From: JBBSHE01 sp038253325
GTDB lineage: Bacteria; Actinomycetota; Actinomycetes; Propionibacteriales; Nocardioidaceae
NCBI GenBank assembly: GCA_038253325.1
Contig: JBBSHE010000052.1
Coordinates: 1-18,397, forward strand
Length of the DNA: 18,397 bases
Reading direction: 5' to 3'
Below, in pieces: positions 6,647-14,071 of the stretch. The position numbers were made by a program, and so were the translations under genes. Position 1 is the stretch's first letter; each line of letters starts with the position of its first letter. Under the pieces are notes generated by a model that was not told the origin of the DNA, did not search any database, and saw only the letters and a list, made by a program, of their open reading frames with translations.

Positions 6647-8185
6647 CAGCGCCTTGTCGGCGCCCGACACGGCGCTGGTGGCATGCTGTAGTGCGGACAG
6701 GACGGCCGGTCCCACGGACCGGCGCACGTACCAGATCCAGTCCGGTACCCGTCCCACCCGTAGGTACTCCGTCCTGAGCGTCCCAGCTATCCAGAGGGGG
6801 ACCTGGCCCTTGCGGAGCGCGATGATCGTTGGCTGCTCGCGTCCGATCCACGCGCTGAATCCCAGCAGCCCGCCCGGCCAGGTGTCGTCGATGTATTGGC
6901 CCATTCCGCCCGCAACCATCTGATAGCCAGTCGGATTCGTCTTGCCCGAGAGCACGAGCGCCTGCGGGGCTTCGATCGAGAGGATCGATGCATCGGGCGG
7001 AAGATGCGCGAGTACCGCTCGCACCGAGTCGCGCTCGAGTTCAAGCCCATGATCGCGCTCTGTCACCGAGTAGGTCACGGCGACCGCCCCAGCGACGACG
7101 ACCCACGCGACCGTCAGCGAGATGGCACCCGTCTGGGACAGCCGCTCGATGAGCTCCTTGGCCAACCCACCGATGCCGACGGCTGCCAGCGGGAGAAGCA
7201 CGAATGCATCGGGCCACCCGTTGAAGTCGTGGAGGGTCCAGGCGAGGCCCGCGAAACTCCCGGCTCCGATGGCGACCACCGAAATCGCCGCCGGATCCCT
7301 ACGCCGTCTCTCCCGACGCGTTGCCGCGAATGTGATGACCGCCAGCGCACCGAGTCCGACGATCATTGCCCACAGCGAAACGCCGTAGCCGTTCTGCAGG
7401 CCCGACCAGTTCTTCGCGATGTCGGACGTGAATGGAACGGGGACGGAATACCTGGCCGGGATCAGCAGGAAGGCGTCGACGAACTCTTGCAGGGCACCGA
7501 CCAGGGCAAAGTACAACAGACAGATCGACGCCGGAACGACGCCACCGACGACGATCCGAACCAGAGCCGGTATCCGTTCGGAGCGTGGCAAGCCGGTCAG
7601 CGCGACCAGCGCCGCGGTCAGCCCGACAAGGAAGACCGGTTGCCATGTCAGCGTGGCGAGGCTCACGCACAAGCCGGCCGCAAACCATCGCTGCCTGGCG
7701 ACGGCAAGCAGCGCGCAGAGCAAGAAGAGCACCATCGGTGTCTTCTCACGGGGTCCGTTCGACGCATATTCGATGAAGCCGGAGAAGCTCAAGAAGGCGG
7801 CGGCCGCAGCGAGGCCGGCGAGCGTTGACTCGAACAGGTCTCTCCCGAGCAGGTACACCAGACACACACAGGCCGCAGCGATGATCATGAACAGCAATCG
7901 CATCCCGAGCAGATCGTCGAATCCGCCGACCCGCGCACCGGCCACGCCAATTGCCGGAATGAGGTGTGCCAGCGGACCCGCCCGGTTCAGGATGCCCACA
8001 TAGGGAGGAACGCCGTCCGCGACCTGTTGACCCGCATAGCTGTAGACCCCGAGATCCCGCGTGAGAACGCCATCGAACCCGTGCAGGGCGTACACGATCA
8101 GAGCAGTAAGACCGACAACGCTGGTGAGAGGGTCGATCCCAGACCGCCACTCACGCCAGGCGGCGATGTTTCGCATGTCGCTCAC
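6638..8185 (-). CDS. Polytopic membrane protein, probable GT-C type glycosyltransferase
   Basis: The 515-residue product has about ten hydrophobic segments in its first 360 residues and a soluble extracytoplasmic C-terminal domain of about 130 residues. The block DLGVYSYAGQQVADGVPPY, in the first outside loop, matches the acidic-residue loop of GT-C enzymes (Dol-P/polyprenyl-P sugar dependent, ArnT/PMT-like), in which the Asp is catalytic. Such enzymes transfer a lipid-linked sugar to a polymer or protein outside the membrane. The start is GTG 8185; ATG 8176 (residue 4) is an alternative, and no clear Shine-Dalgarno picks one. It is convergent with the importer and divergent from a GT2 that could supply its polyprenyl-P-sugar donor. 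Acceptor and donor are unknown. Confidence 0.7.
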   Translation of the reverse strand: MSDMRNIAAWREWRSGIDPLTSVVGLTALIVYALHGFDGVLTRDLGVYSYAGQQVADGVPPYVGILNRAGPLAHLIPAIGVAGARVGGFDDLLGMRLLFMIIAAACVCLVYLLGRDLFESTLAGLAAAAAFLSFSGFIEYASNGPREKTPMVLFLLCALLAVARQRWFAAGLCVSLATLTWQPVFLVGLTAALVALTGLPRSERIPALVRIVVGGVVPASICLLYFALVGALQEFVDAFLLIPARYSVPVPFTSDIAKNWSGLQNGYGVSLWAMIVGLGALAVITFAATRRERRRRDPAAISVVAIGAGSFAGLAWTLHDFNGWPDAFVLLPLAAVGIGGLAKELIERLSQTGAISLTVAWVVVAGAVAVTYSVTERDHGLELERDSVRAVLAHLPPDASILSIEAPQALVLSGKTNPTGYQMVAGGMGQYIDDTWPGGLLGFSAWIGREQPTIIALRKGQVPLWIAGTLRTEYLRVGRVPDWIWYVRRSVGPAVLSALQHATSAVSGADKALPP

Positions 8186-8310
8186 AAGTCATGATCGTGT
8201 CTGGGCGACCGCCGTGCCTGGTCAATCGCACCATTCTCCCCGTCGGCTTGGAGCGCTCTTGGTCTCCACGAGTGGCCCTGCTGGTACGCACAACGTAGCA
8301 GCCCGTGCAG

Positions 8311-8316
8311 TAGTCT
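8311..8316 (+). promoter_or_regulatory. Weak candidate -10 element for the glycan gene run
   Basis: TAGTCT fits TANNNT and lies four bases before GTG 8321 and ten before ATG 8327. The spacing is off the ideal leaderless 6-7, and no good -35 is seen. It is the best promoter candidate in the 135-base divergent gap 8186-8320, which otherwise holds nothing I can identify. Confidence 0.25.
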
Positions 8317-8320
8317 CCAC

Positions 8321-9397
8321 GTGCAGATGGACAACGAAGACCAGCTCCAGAACGTGACGCGCGCGAGGACCCGTCCGTCGACCGGCCGGGTTCCGCGCTC
8401 GCCGGCTCATCCCTCGAGGGGCCACGTGGCCAGTCCCTCGGCTGCCACCTCGAGCGTCCGGCTCGATCCGAGCGCGTTCACGTTCTCGGTGGTGATTCCC
8501 GTGTACAACAGCGAGGAGATCGTCGGCGAGACCGTCGACGACGTGGTTCGGGTCCTCGAGGCAGCCGGGTTGTCGTACGAGGTGGTCTTGGTCAACGACG
8601 GAAGTCGCGACCGGAGCTGGGACATCATCTCCGGTCGGGCCAGGCGGAACCCCAACCTGGTCGCGATCAACCTGCTGCGCAACTATGGCCAGCACAACGC
8701 CAACCTGGCCGGGTTGCGCGAAGCGACCGGTGACTACGTCATCACGATGGACGACGACGGCCAGAACCCGGCAGATCAGCTGCCGATTCTGATCGCCGAG
8801 GCGATGACCGGGCGCGACGTCGTCTTCGGAGCGTTCGAGCGCAAGCACGCGCCCGGCTTCCGACGCCTCGGAAGCAAGATGATCAACGTGATCAACCGCA
8901 GGGTCTTCGGCCAGCCGAAGGATCTGCTGGTGACGAACTTCCGGATCCTTCGCCGGGACGTGGTCGAGCGGATCTGTGCGTCGCAGACCGCTCATCCCTA
9001 CATCACCGGTCAGGCGCTGTTGTACTCCGCCAACCGGTCGAACGTCACGGTCCGGCACGAGCATCGGGCCGCCGGCAAGAGCCACTACAGCCTGCTGCGG
9101 ATCCTCCGGCTGGTGCTGACGATCCTGTTCAGCTACTCGTCCTACCCGCTTCGGATCGCGGCGCTCGGCGGATTCGTCATCGCCGGCGTGAGCTTCCTGC
9201 TCGGCGGCATCTACCTGGTGATGGGTCTCTTCGGCCACACGAACGTCCAGGGGTGGACGTCGATCGTCGTCCTGCTCGCGATCTTCAACGGCTTCACGAT
9301 CGCGTTGCTGTCCATGCTGGGCGAGTATGTCGTACGCACGTTGAACACCGTCAGTGCCCACGAGACCTATCACGTGGTCGACCGGGTCTCCGGGTGA
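8321..9397 (+). CDS. GT2 glycosyltransferase of the polyprenyl-phosphate type (ArnC/GtrB/DPM1-like)
   Basis: This family transfers a sugar from a nucleotide donor to undecaprenyl/polyprenyl phosphate on the cytoplasmic face. The GT-A domain begins FSVVIPVYNSEEIVGETVDD (about residue 55), with LVNDGSRDRSWD, then the metal-binding ITMDDDGQNPADQ block. Two transmembrane segments follow near residues 280-335, the usual ArnC/GtrB topology; AGKSHYSLLRI precedes them. Start choice is uncertain: GTG 8321 gives a 50-residue low-conservation leader, ATG 8327 is nearly equal, and GTG 8426 has a better Shine-Dalgarno (GAGGGG at 8416-8421, four bases away) and would still keep the whole domain. The TGA overlaps the sulfotransferase GTG (GTGA), so the two are coupled. 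The donor sugar is not readable. Confidence 0.88.
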   Translation: MQMDNEDQLQNVTRARTRPSTGRVPRSPAHPSRGHVASPSAATSSVRLDPSAFTFSVVIPVYNSEEIVGETVDDVVRVLEAAGLSYEVVLVNDGSRDRSWDIISGRARRNPNLVAINLLRNYGQHNANLAGLREATGDYVITMDDDGQNPADQLPILIAEAMTGRDVVFGAFERKHAPGFRRLGSKMINVINRRVFGQPKDLLVTNFRILRRDVVERICASQTAHPYITGQALLYSANRSNVTVRHEHRAAGKSHYSLLRILRLVLTILFSYSSYPLRIAALGGFVIAGVSFLLGGIYLVMGLFGHTNVQGWTSIVVLLAIFNGFTIALLSMLGEYVVRTLNTVSAHETYHVVDRVSG

Positions 9398-10167
9398 CCC
9401 GACATCTGCTCGTGATCGGAGGGCAACGCTGCGGTACGACGTACCTCGCTGGCCTTCTCGACTCCCATCCGGATGTTGCGATGGCCCGGCCGGCTCACCC
9501 CGAACCGAAGGTCTTCTTGTCCGATGAGCTCACGTCTCGCGGTCTCGACTGGTACCGCGAGACATTCTTCTCGCATGCGACGTCGGAGCGCCTGCTGGGC
9601 GAGAAGAGTACGAGCTACCTCGATGTGCCCTCGTCGGCGGCGCGGGCAGCTGCCGTCCTCGGTCGGGCGGAGATCGTGGCGCAGTTGCGTGACCCGATCG
9701 AGCGGGCAGTGTCGAACTGGCGCTTCAGCACGGAGCACGGCCTGGAGGACCGGGGTCTGGAGGAGGCGCTCGAGGACGGTCTGGAGGGACCGCGGGCATG
9801 GGATCCTTCGGTCTCGTCGGTGTCTCCCTTCGCCTACCTCGAGCGTGGTCGGTACGCCGATCACCTCGAGCCATGGTTCTCGAGCTTCGGCGACTCGGTG
9901 CATGTCACGTTCCTGGACGAGGTGGCCGTCCAGCCGGGGGCGATCGGTGAGCTGTATGCCGTCCTCGGCGTCGACCCCCGGCATCGGCCAGGTCGACCGG
10001 GCAGCGTCGTCAACGACAGCGGCCGAGCGGTTCCGGAGATCGGTAACCGCCTGCGCGCGCAGCTCCGCGCGTACTACCGCGACGGCGACGACCGGTTGCA
10101 GGCCCGGTTGGGTCGACCGCTTCCGTGGCGCAGCGATTCGGTGAAGCCAGCCGAGACCGGAGGATAA
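9394..10167 (+). CDS. PAPS-dependent sulfotransferase (first of two)
   Basis: This enzyme would move sulfate from 3'-phosphoadenylyl sulfate to a hydroxyl group, here probably on a sugar of the surface polymer. The GTG at 9394 gives 257 residues and starts MTRHLLVIGGQRCGTTYLAG, with the 5'-phosphosulfate loop GGQRCGTTYL at 9-18. The 3'-phosphate site is RDPIERAVS at 99-107, and EKSTSYL (70-76) is the usual block between them. Upstream in-frame sequence lies inside the GT2 gene and was discarded. It overlaps the GT2 stop by four bases and is followed six bases later by the aminotransferase, so it belongs to the same transcript. The lack of a signal peptide or membrane segment implies it acts in the cytosol, on a lipid-linked or nucleotide-linked intermediate. 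Confidence 0.85.
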   Translation: MTRHLLVIGGQRCGTTYLAGLLDSHPDVAMARPAHPEPKVFLSDELTSRGLDWYRETFFSHATSERLLGEKSTSYLDVPSSAARAAAVLGRAEIVAQLRDPIERAVSNWRFSTEHGLEDRGLEEALEDGLEGPRAWDPSVSSVSPFAYLERGRYADHLEPWFSSFGDSVHVTFLDEVAVQPGAIGELYAVLGVDPRHRPGRPGSVVNDSGRAVPEIGNRLRAQLRAYYRDGDDRLQARLGRPLPWRSDSVKPAETGG

Positions 10168-10173
10168 GGTGTT

Positions 10174-11379
10174 GTGGTGCCCGACTCGATCCTGCCTACT
10201 CTGCACCAGGCCAGGACCACGGAGACCGAACCTCCTGAGATCCGCTTCAACCGTCCGTCCATCGAGGGGGCTGAGCTCGCGTACGTGAGCTCGTCGATCG
10301 AGAGCGGGCACACGTCTTCCGCGGGGCCGTTCAGCGCACGCGCCAGAGATGTGCTGCGACAGGAGAGCGGGGCCCACGAGGTCCTGTTGACGACGTCCTG
10401 CACCGCCGCCCTGGAGCTGTCGGCCATGCTCCTCGAATTCCGGCCCGGGGACTCTGTGGTCGTACCGTCCTTCACCTTCACGACGACTGCGCTCGCGTTC
10501 GTACGACAGGGGGCGCGCATCGTGTTCTGCGATATCGAGTCCGAGACGTTGGGGCTCGATCCCGAGCATCTCGCGTCGCTGCTCGACGACAGCGTGCGCG
10601 CCGTGGTTCCGGTTCACTATGCCGGCGTCGCCTGTGACGTGGGGGGGATCCGGTCCGCCCTGGCCGACCGCGCCGATGTCGCACTCATCGAGGACAATGC
10701 CCACGGTCTGTTCGGCCGCTGGCACGGGAGGCCGCTCGGGAGTCTCGGCAGGTTCGCGACCCTCAGCTTCCATGACACGAAGAACATCGTCTGTGGTGAG
10801 GGCGGCGCACTTCTGATCAACGACAGCGCCGACGTCGACCGGGCGCGGGTCCTCTACGACAAGGGGACCAACCGGCAAGCGTTCTTCCTCGGACAAGTCG
10901 ACAAGTACACCTGGAAGGACGTCGGGTCGTCGTTCGGGTTGTCCGACACGCTCGCGGCGTACCTCTACGGCCAGCTCGAGCAGCGCCGGGTGATTCAGGC
11001 GAAGCGGCGGGCGGTCTTCGACCGATATGATCAGCTCCTCACTCCCCACGCGTCCCGGCTCGGGTTGCGGCTTCCGGTCATCCCCGACGACGTCGAGTCG
11101 GCCTACCACATGTACTACGTCCTGCTACCGGACAACCGGACGCGCGATCGGGTCCTCGAACGGATGCGGGCGGAGCGGATCCAGCCCACGTTCCACTACG
11201 TCCCCCTGCACAGCTCCGACGCAGGCAGACGGTTCGCGGCCAAGGAGACCGACTGCCCGGTCACGGTCGACGTCAGCGGTCGGTTGATCCGGCTGCCGTT
11301 CCACAACAACCTCTCGCCCGATGAGATCCACCGCGTCGTCGATGCCTTCCTGGCCGCGACGTCGCGGGCGGCGGCCTAG
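10174..11379 (+). CDS. wecE: dTDP-4-amino-4,6-dideoxygalactose (Fuc4N) aminotransferase, WecE-like
   Basis: The family (DegT/DnrJ/EryC1, PLP-dependent) aminates dTDP-4-keto-6-deoxy-D-glucose, with glutamate as donor, to dTDP-Fuc4N. The 401-residue product follows E. coli WecE closely along its length: IRFNRPSIEGAEL, VVPVHYAGVACD, the PLP lysine in SFHDTKN (Lys203), the PLP-ring Asp in IEDNAHG (Asp174), GQVDKYTWKDVGSSF (240-254), and FHYVPLHSSDAG. The GQVDKYTW stretch is particularly WecE-like, so the symbol is given, though from memory of the sequence and without a search. GTG 10174 is used, with GTG 10177 an equal alternative; GGAGG (10159-10163) is the Shine-Dalgarno. About 20 extra N-terminal residues precede the fold. 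RmlA and RmlB nearby make its substrate. Confidence 0.88.
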   Translation: MVPDSILPTLHQARTTETEPPEIRFNRPSIEGAELAYVSSSIESGHTSSAGPFSARARDVLRQESGAHEVLLTTSCTAALELSAMLLEFRPGDSVVVPSFTFTTTALAFVRQGARIVFCDIESETLGLDPEHLASLLDDSVRAVVPVHYAGVACDVGGIRSALADRADVALIEDNAHGLFGRWHGRPLGSLGRFATLSFHDTKNIVCGEGGALLINDSADVDRARVLYDKGTNRQAFFLGQVDKYTWKDVGSSFGLSDTLAAYLYGQLEQRRVIQAKRRAVFDRYDQLLTPHASRLGLRLPVIPDDVESAYHMYYVLLPDNRTRDRVLERMRAERIQPTFHYVPLHSSDAGRRFAAKETDCPVTVDVSGRLIRLPFHNNLSPDEIHRVVDAFLAATSRAAA

Positions 11380-11392
11380 TGGTGCGTCTCCC

Positions 11393-12133
11393 GTGACGGT
11401 CGAGGTTCGGCGAGGTTCAGCGTCGATCGAGCAGCCGGACTACTGGTGGTACCGCGCGCGGGCGGACCTTCTGCACTCGGCGCTCGGCCGTTTCCTCGGT
11501 GAACCGGCGATCGTGCTCGACGTCGGAAGTGCCGACGGCCCGAGCGTCGGATGGATGCGGGGCGACCACCGGCGCTTCGCGATCGACGTCGATCCTCGGG
11601 GCCTCGTACCAGGCGACGGCGTGTGCGCTTCTGCCCTCGCGCTTCCGTTCGCCGACGAGACGTTCGACGTCGTCGGCGCCTTCGACGTGGTCGAGCACTG
11701 TGAGCCCGAGGCAACGGCGATGAGTGAGCTGGCCCGCGTCATCGCTCCCGGTGGGCGCCTGCTCCTGTCGGTGCCGGCCTACCAGTGGGCCTGGTCCGAC
11801 CATGACGTACGCGCGGGTCACCACCGGCGGTACACCGAGGCGCGGCTGCGAACGGCCGTCGAACGGGCGGGGTTCGTCGTCCGTCGCGCGACCTACGGGT
11901 TCACCGCCGTCTTCCCGCTGTTTGTCGCGGAACGGCTTGCCCGTCGGCTGCACCGTGACTCCGAACAGCCCGACCCCGGGTTGACGAAGGTCTCCCCGAT
12001 TCTCGAGAAACTGCTGATCCGGCTGTCCCGCGTCGACAGCCGACTGCTTCGCGACCATGACCTGCCGTTCGGTTCGTCCATCTTCCTGGCGGCCGTCAAA
12101 CCCGGAAGGGGACGGTCGTGCGGATCCTGGTGA
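11393..12133 (+). CDS. SAM-dependent methyltransferase (class I, Methyltransf_11 type)
   Basis: The 246-residue protein has the Rossmann SAM motif VLDVGSADG (41-49), the acidic DVD after strand 2, the motif ALALPFADETFDVVGAFDVVE, and the post-motif VIAPGGRLLLSVPAY followed by QWAWSDHDVRAGHHRRYT. The N-terminal QPDYWWYRARADLL block is typical of methyltransferases in surface-polysaccharide loci. GTG 11393 was chosen because the conserved part starts soon after it; the frame is open upstream inside wecE. It starts 13 bases after the wecE stop and overlaps rmlB by 16 bases. The target, perhaps a sugar or lipid-linked glycan, cannot be deduced; a methylated Fuc4N is one option. Confidence 0.82.
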   Translation: MTVEVRRGSASIEQPDYWWYRARADLLHSALGRFLGEPAIVLDVGSADGPSVGWMRGDHRRFAIDVDPRGLVPGDGVCASALALPFADETFDVVGAFDVVEHCEPEATAMSELARVIAPGGRLLLSVPAYQWAWSDHDVRAGHHRRYTEARLRTAVERAGFVVRRATYGFTAVFPLFVAERLARRLHRDSEQPDPGLTKVSPILEKLLIRLSRVDSRLLRDHDLPFGSSIFLAAVKPGRGRSCGSW

Positions 12134-13119
12134 CGGGAGGTGCTGGCTTCATCGGCAGCCACTACGTGCGGTCCGTGCTCGGACGGGCATGGGGCATGAC
12201 ACCGCCCGAGGCCGTCATCGTCGTGGACAAGCTCACGTACGCGGGCAACCTGGCCAACCTGACGGACGTCACCGGCGATCCGCGGCTGGAGTTCATCGAG
12301 GGCGACATCCTCGACCGGCGGCTCGTCGACGGTGTGATGAGCCGCTGCGACGCGGTCGTGCACTTCGCCGCAGAGAGTCATGTCGACCGCTCGATCCTCG
12401 GTGCCGGTGACTTCGTGATGACCAACGTCGTCGGAACCCAGACGCTGCTGGACTCAGCGCTGGAGCATGACGTGGCACGGTTCGTGCACGTCTCCACCGA
12501 CGAGGTGTACGGCTCGATCGCGGTCGGGAGCTGGGACGAGAGCCAACCGCTGGACCCGAACTCGCCGTATGCGGCATCGAAGGCGGCGAGTGACCTGATC
12601 GCCCGTTCCTACTTCCGTACGCACGGACTTCCCGTGTGCGTGACGCGGTGCTCGAACAACTACGGCCCGTACCAGTTTCCGGAGAAGGTGATTCCGCTCT
12701 TCGTCACGAACCTGATGGACGGCAAGACCGTTCCGCTGTACGGCGACGGAGCGAACTCCCGCGACTGGTTGCACGTCGACGACCACTGTCGCGGCGTCCA
12801 CCTTGTCCTCGATGCGGGCCGCGCGGGGGAGGTCTACCACATCGGCGGCGGAACCGAGCTCACAAACCGCCAACTCACGGAGCGGCTGGTCGCCGCATGT
12901 GGCGCCAACTTGAACAGGGTGAAGCAGGTCCAGGATCGTTTGGGCCACGATCTGCGCTACTCGGTGAGCATCGACAAGATCGTGAACGAGCTCGGCTACC
13001 GTCCGCGCGTCGACTTCGACCAGGGGCTCGCCGAGACGGTCCGGTGGTACGCGAAGAACCGCGCATGGTGGGAGCCGCTGCGTGAGCGTGCACGGCTCAC
13101 GTCGTCGGTGCGCCGATAG
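12118..13119 (+). CDS. rmlB: dTDP-glucose 4,6-dehydratase
   Basis: RmlB converts dTDP-glucose to dTDP-4-keto-6-deoxyglucose using tightly bound NAD+. The 333 residues start MRILVTGGAGFIGSHYV (NAD-binding glycine motif at 7-13), with HFAAESHVDRSI (82-93), the catalytic STDEVYG (Ser126, Asp128, Glu129) and YAASK (Tyr151, Lys155). Other family blocks are CSNNYGPYQFPEKVIP and YGDGANSRDWLHVDDHC. The Shine-Dalgarno GGAAGGGGA (12104-12112) is well placed for GTG 12118. The stop lies 20 bases past the rmlA stop on the other strand, so the two genes overlap tail to tail by 23 bases. Its product is shared by rhamnose and Fuc4N pathways; no rmlC or rmlD is present here, which favours the WecE branch. 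Confidence 0.95.
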   Translation: MRILVTGGAGFIGSHYVRSVLGRAWGMTPPEAVIVVDKLTYAGNLANLTDVTGDPRLEFIEGDILDRRLVDGVMSRCDAVVHFAAESHVDRSILGAGDFVMTNVVGTQTLLDSALEHDVARFVHVSTDEVYGSIAVGSWDESQPLDPNSPYAASKAASDLIARSYFRTHGLPVCVTRCSNNYGPYQFPEKVIPLFVTNLMDGKTVPLYGDGANSRDWLHVDDHCRGVHLVLDAGRAGEVYHIGGGTELTNRQLTERLVAACGANLNRVKQVQDRLGHDLRYSVSIDKIVNELGYRPRVDFDQGLAETVRWYAKNRAWWEPLRERARLTSSVRR

Positions 13120-14029
13120 ATCCCTGCGGAGGGGTGCCGCGCAATGGCCGGTACGCCTGCTGGTCACGATGCTCGAGCAGGTTGACGAGATAGCGACCGT
13201 ACCCGCTCTTGAGCATCGGCTCGGCGCGTTCGCGGAGCTCGTCGTCGGTCAGGAACCCTTGCCGCCACGCCACCTCCTCCGGTGAGCCGATTTTCAGCCC
13301 CTGCCGGTGCTCGACCGCGCGAATGAAGTTGCCGGCGTCGTTGAGTGAGTCGAACGTCCCGGTGTCGAGCCAGGCCGTGCCTCGAGCGAGCACCTGGACA
13401 TGAAGCGCGCCGCGATCGAGGTACGCCTGGTTGACGTCGGTGATCTCGAACTCGCCCCGCTCCGAGGGCTCGAGGCTGCGGGCGATGTCGATCACGTCGT
13501 TGTCGTAGAAGTAGAGCCCCGGCACGGCGTAGTTGCTGCGGGGACGCGTCGGCTTCTCCTGCAACGAAAGGGCCCGTCCGGACCTGTCGAACTCGACAAC
13601 GCCATACTCCTCCGGATTGCTCACCCAGTACGCGAAGATGGCAGCGCCCGAGAGCGTCGTGAAGCGTTCGAGCTGGAGCCCGAGGCCCTGGCCGTAGAAG
13701 ATGTTGTCGCCGAGCACGAGAGCACACCGCTCGGCACCGATGAAGTCCGCGCCGATCGTGAACGCCTGGGCGAGGCCCAGGGGTTGGCTCTGGGTCGCGT
13801 ACTGGATTGAGATGCCGAACCGCGAGCCGTCTCCCAGCAGCCGCACGAACGCGTCCGCCTCGTGCGGCGTCGTGATCACGAGGATGTCGCGGATTCCTGC
13901 CAACAGCAATGTCGACAGCGGGTAGTAGATCATCGGCTTGTCGTACACCGGGACCAGCTGCTTGCTCACTCCCAGCGTGAGCGGGTGCAGTCGCGTTCCG
14001 GTTCCCCCGGCCAGGACGACTCCGCGCAT
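13097..14029 (-). CDS. rmlA: Glucose-1-phosphate thymidylyltransferase
   Basis: RmlA makes dTDP-glucose from dTTP and glucose-1-phosphate, the entry to deoxysugar synthesis. The protein is 310 residues against the usual 286-295. Residues 1-23 carry GVVLAGGTGTRLHPLTLGVSK (nucleotide loop and catalytic lysine region), LGDNIFYG holds the metal-binding Asp108, and FEITDVNQAYLDRG is the conserved family block. The extra length is a C-terminal tail (about 20 residues, AYRPLRGTPPQGSIGAPTT) that runs into the rmlB 3' end on the opposite strand. It lies 42 bases after the flippase-like gene and may also have its own promoter in that gap. The substrate could be any hexose-1-P, but the RmlB partner makes glucose most likely. 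Confidence 0.93.
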   Translation of the reverse strand: MRGVVLAGGTGTRLHPLTLGVSKQLVPVYDKPMIYYPLSTLLLAGIRDILVITTPHEADAFVRLLGDGSRFGISIQYATQSQPLGLAQAFTIGADFIGAERCALVLGDNIFYGQGLGLQLERFTTLSGAAIFAYWVSNPEEYGVVEFDRSGRALSLQEKPTRPRSNYAVPGLYFYDNDVIDIARSLEPSERGEFEITDVNQAYLDRGALHVQVLARGTAWLDTGTFDSLNDAGNFIRAVEHRQGLKIGSPEEVAWRQGFLTDDELRERAEPMLKSGYGRYLVNLLEHRDQQAYRPLRGTPPQGSIGAPTT

Positions 14030-14037
14030 GACCGTCG

Positions 14038-14067
14038 ATTATTGCCGATCGCGCGACCGAGCGTCAC
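14038..14067 (-). promoter_or_regulatory. Predicted promoter of rmlA
   Basis: Read on the minus strand, GTGACG (14067-14062) and AATAAT (14043-14038) are spaced by 18 bases; they match TTGACA in four and TATAAT in five of six positions. AATAAT ends eight bases before the rmlA ATG, so the mRNA would be near-leaderless. It sits almost entirely in the 42-base gap after the flippase-like gene, so rmlA may be transcribed both from here and by read-through. Confidence 0.45.
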
Positions 14068-14071
14068 ACGC

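Noticed and set aside
8220..8225. TTGACC on the minus strand as a -35 box for the GT-C gene
   Set aside because: No TANNNT-like hexamer lies 16-18 bases downstream of it.
9370..11109. 579-residue open frame on the minus strand across the sulfotransferase and wecE genes
   Set aside because: High-GC codon use leaves antisense frames open; both sense genes have clear catalytic motifs and the antisense product spans two genes.
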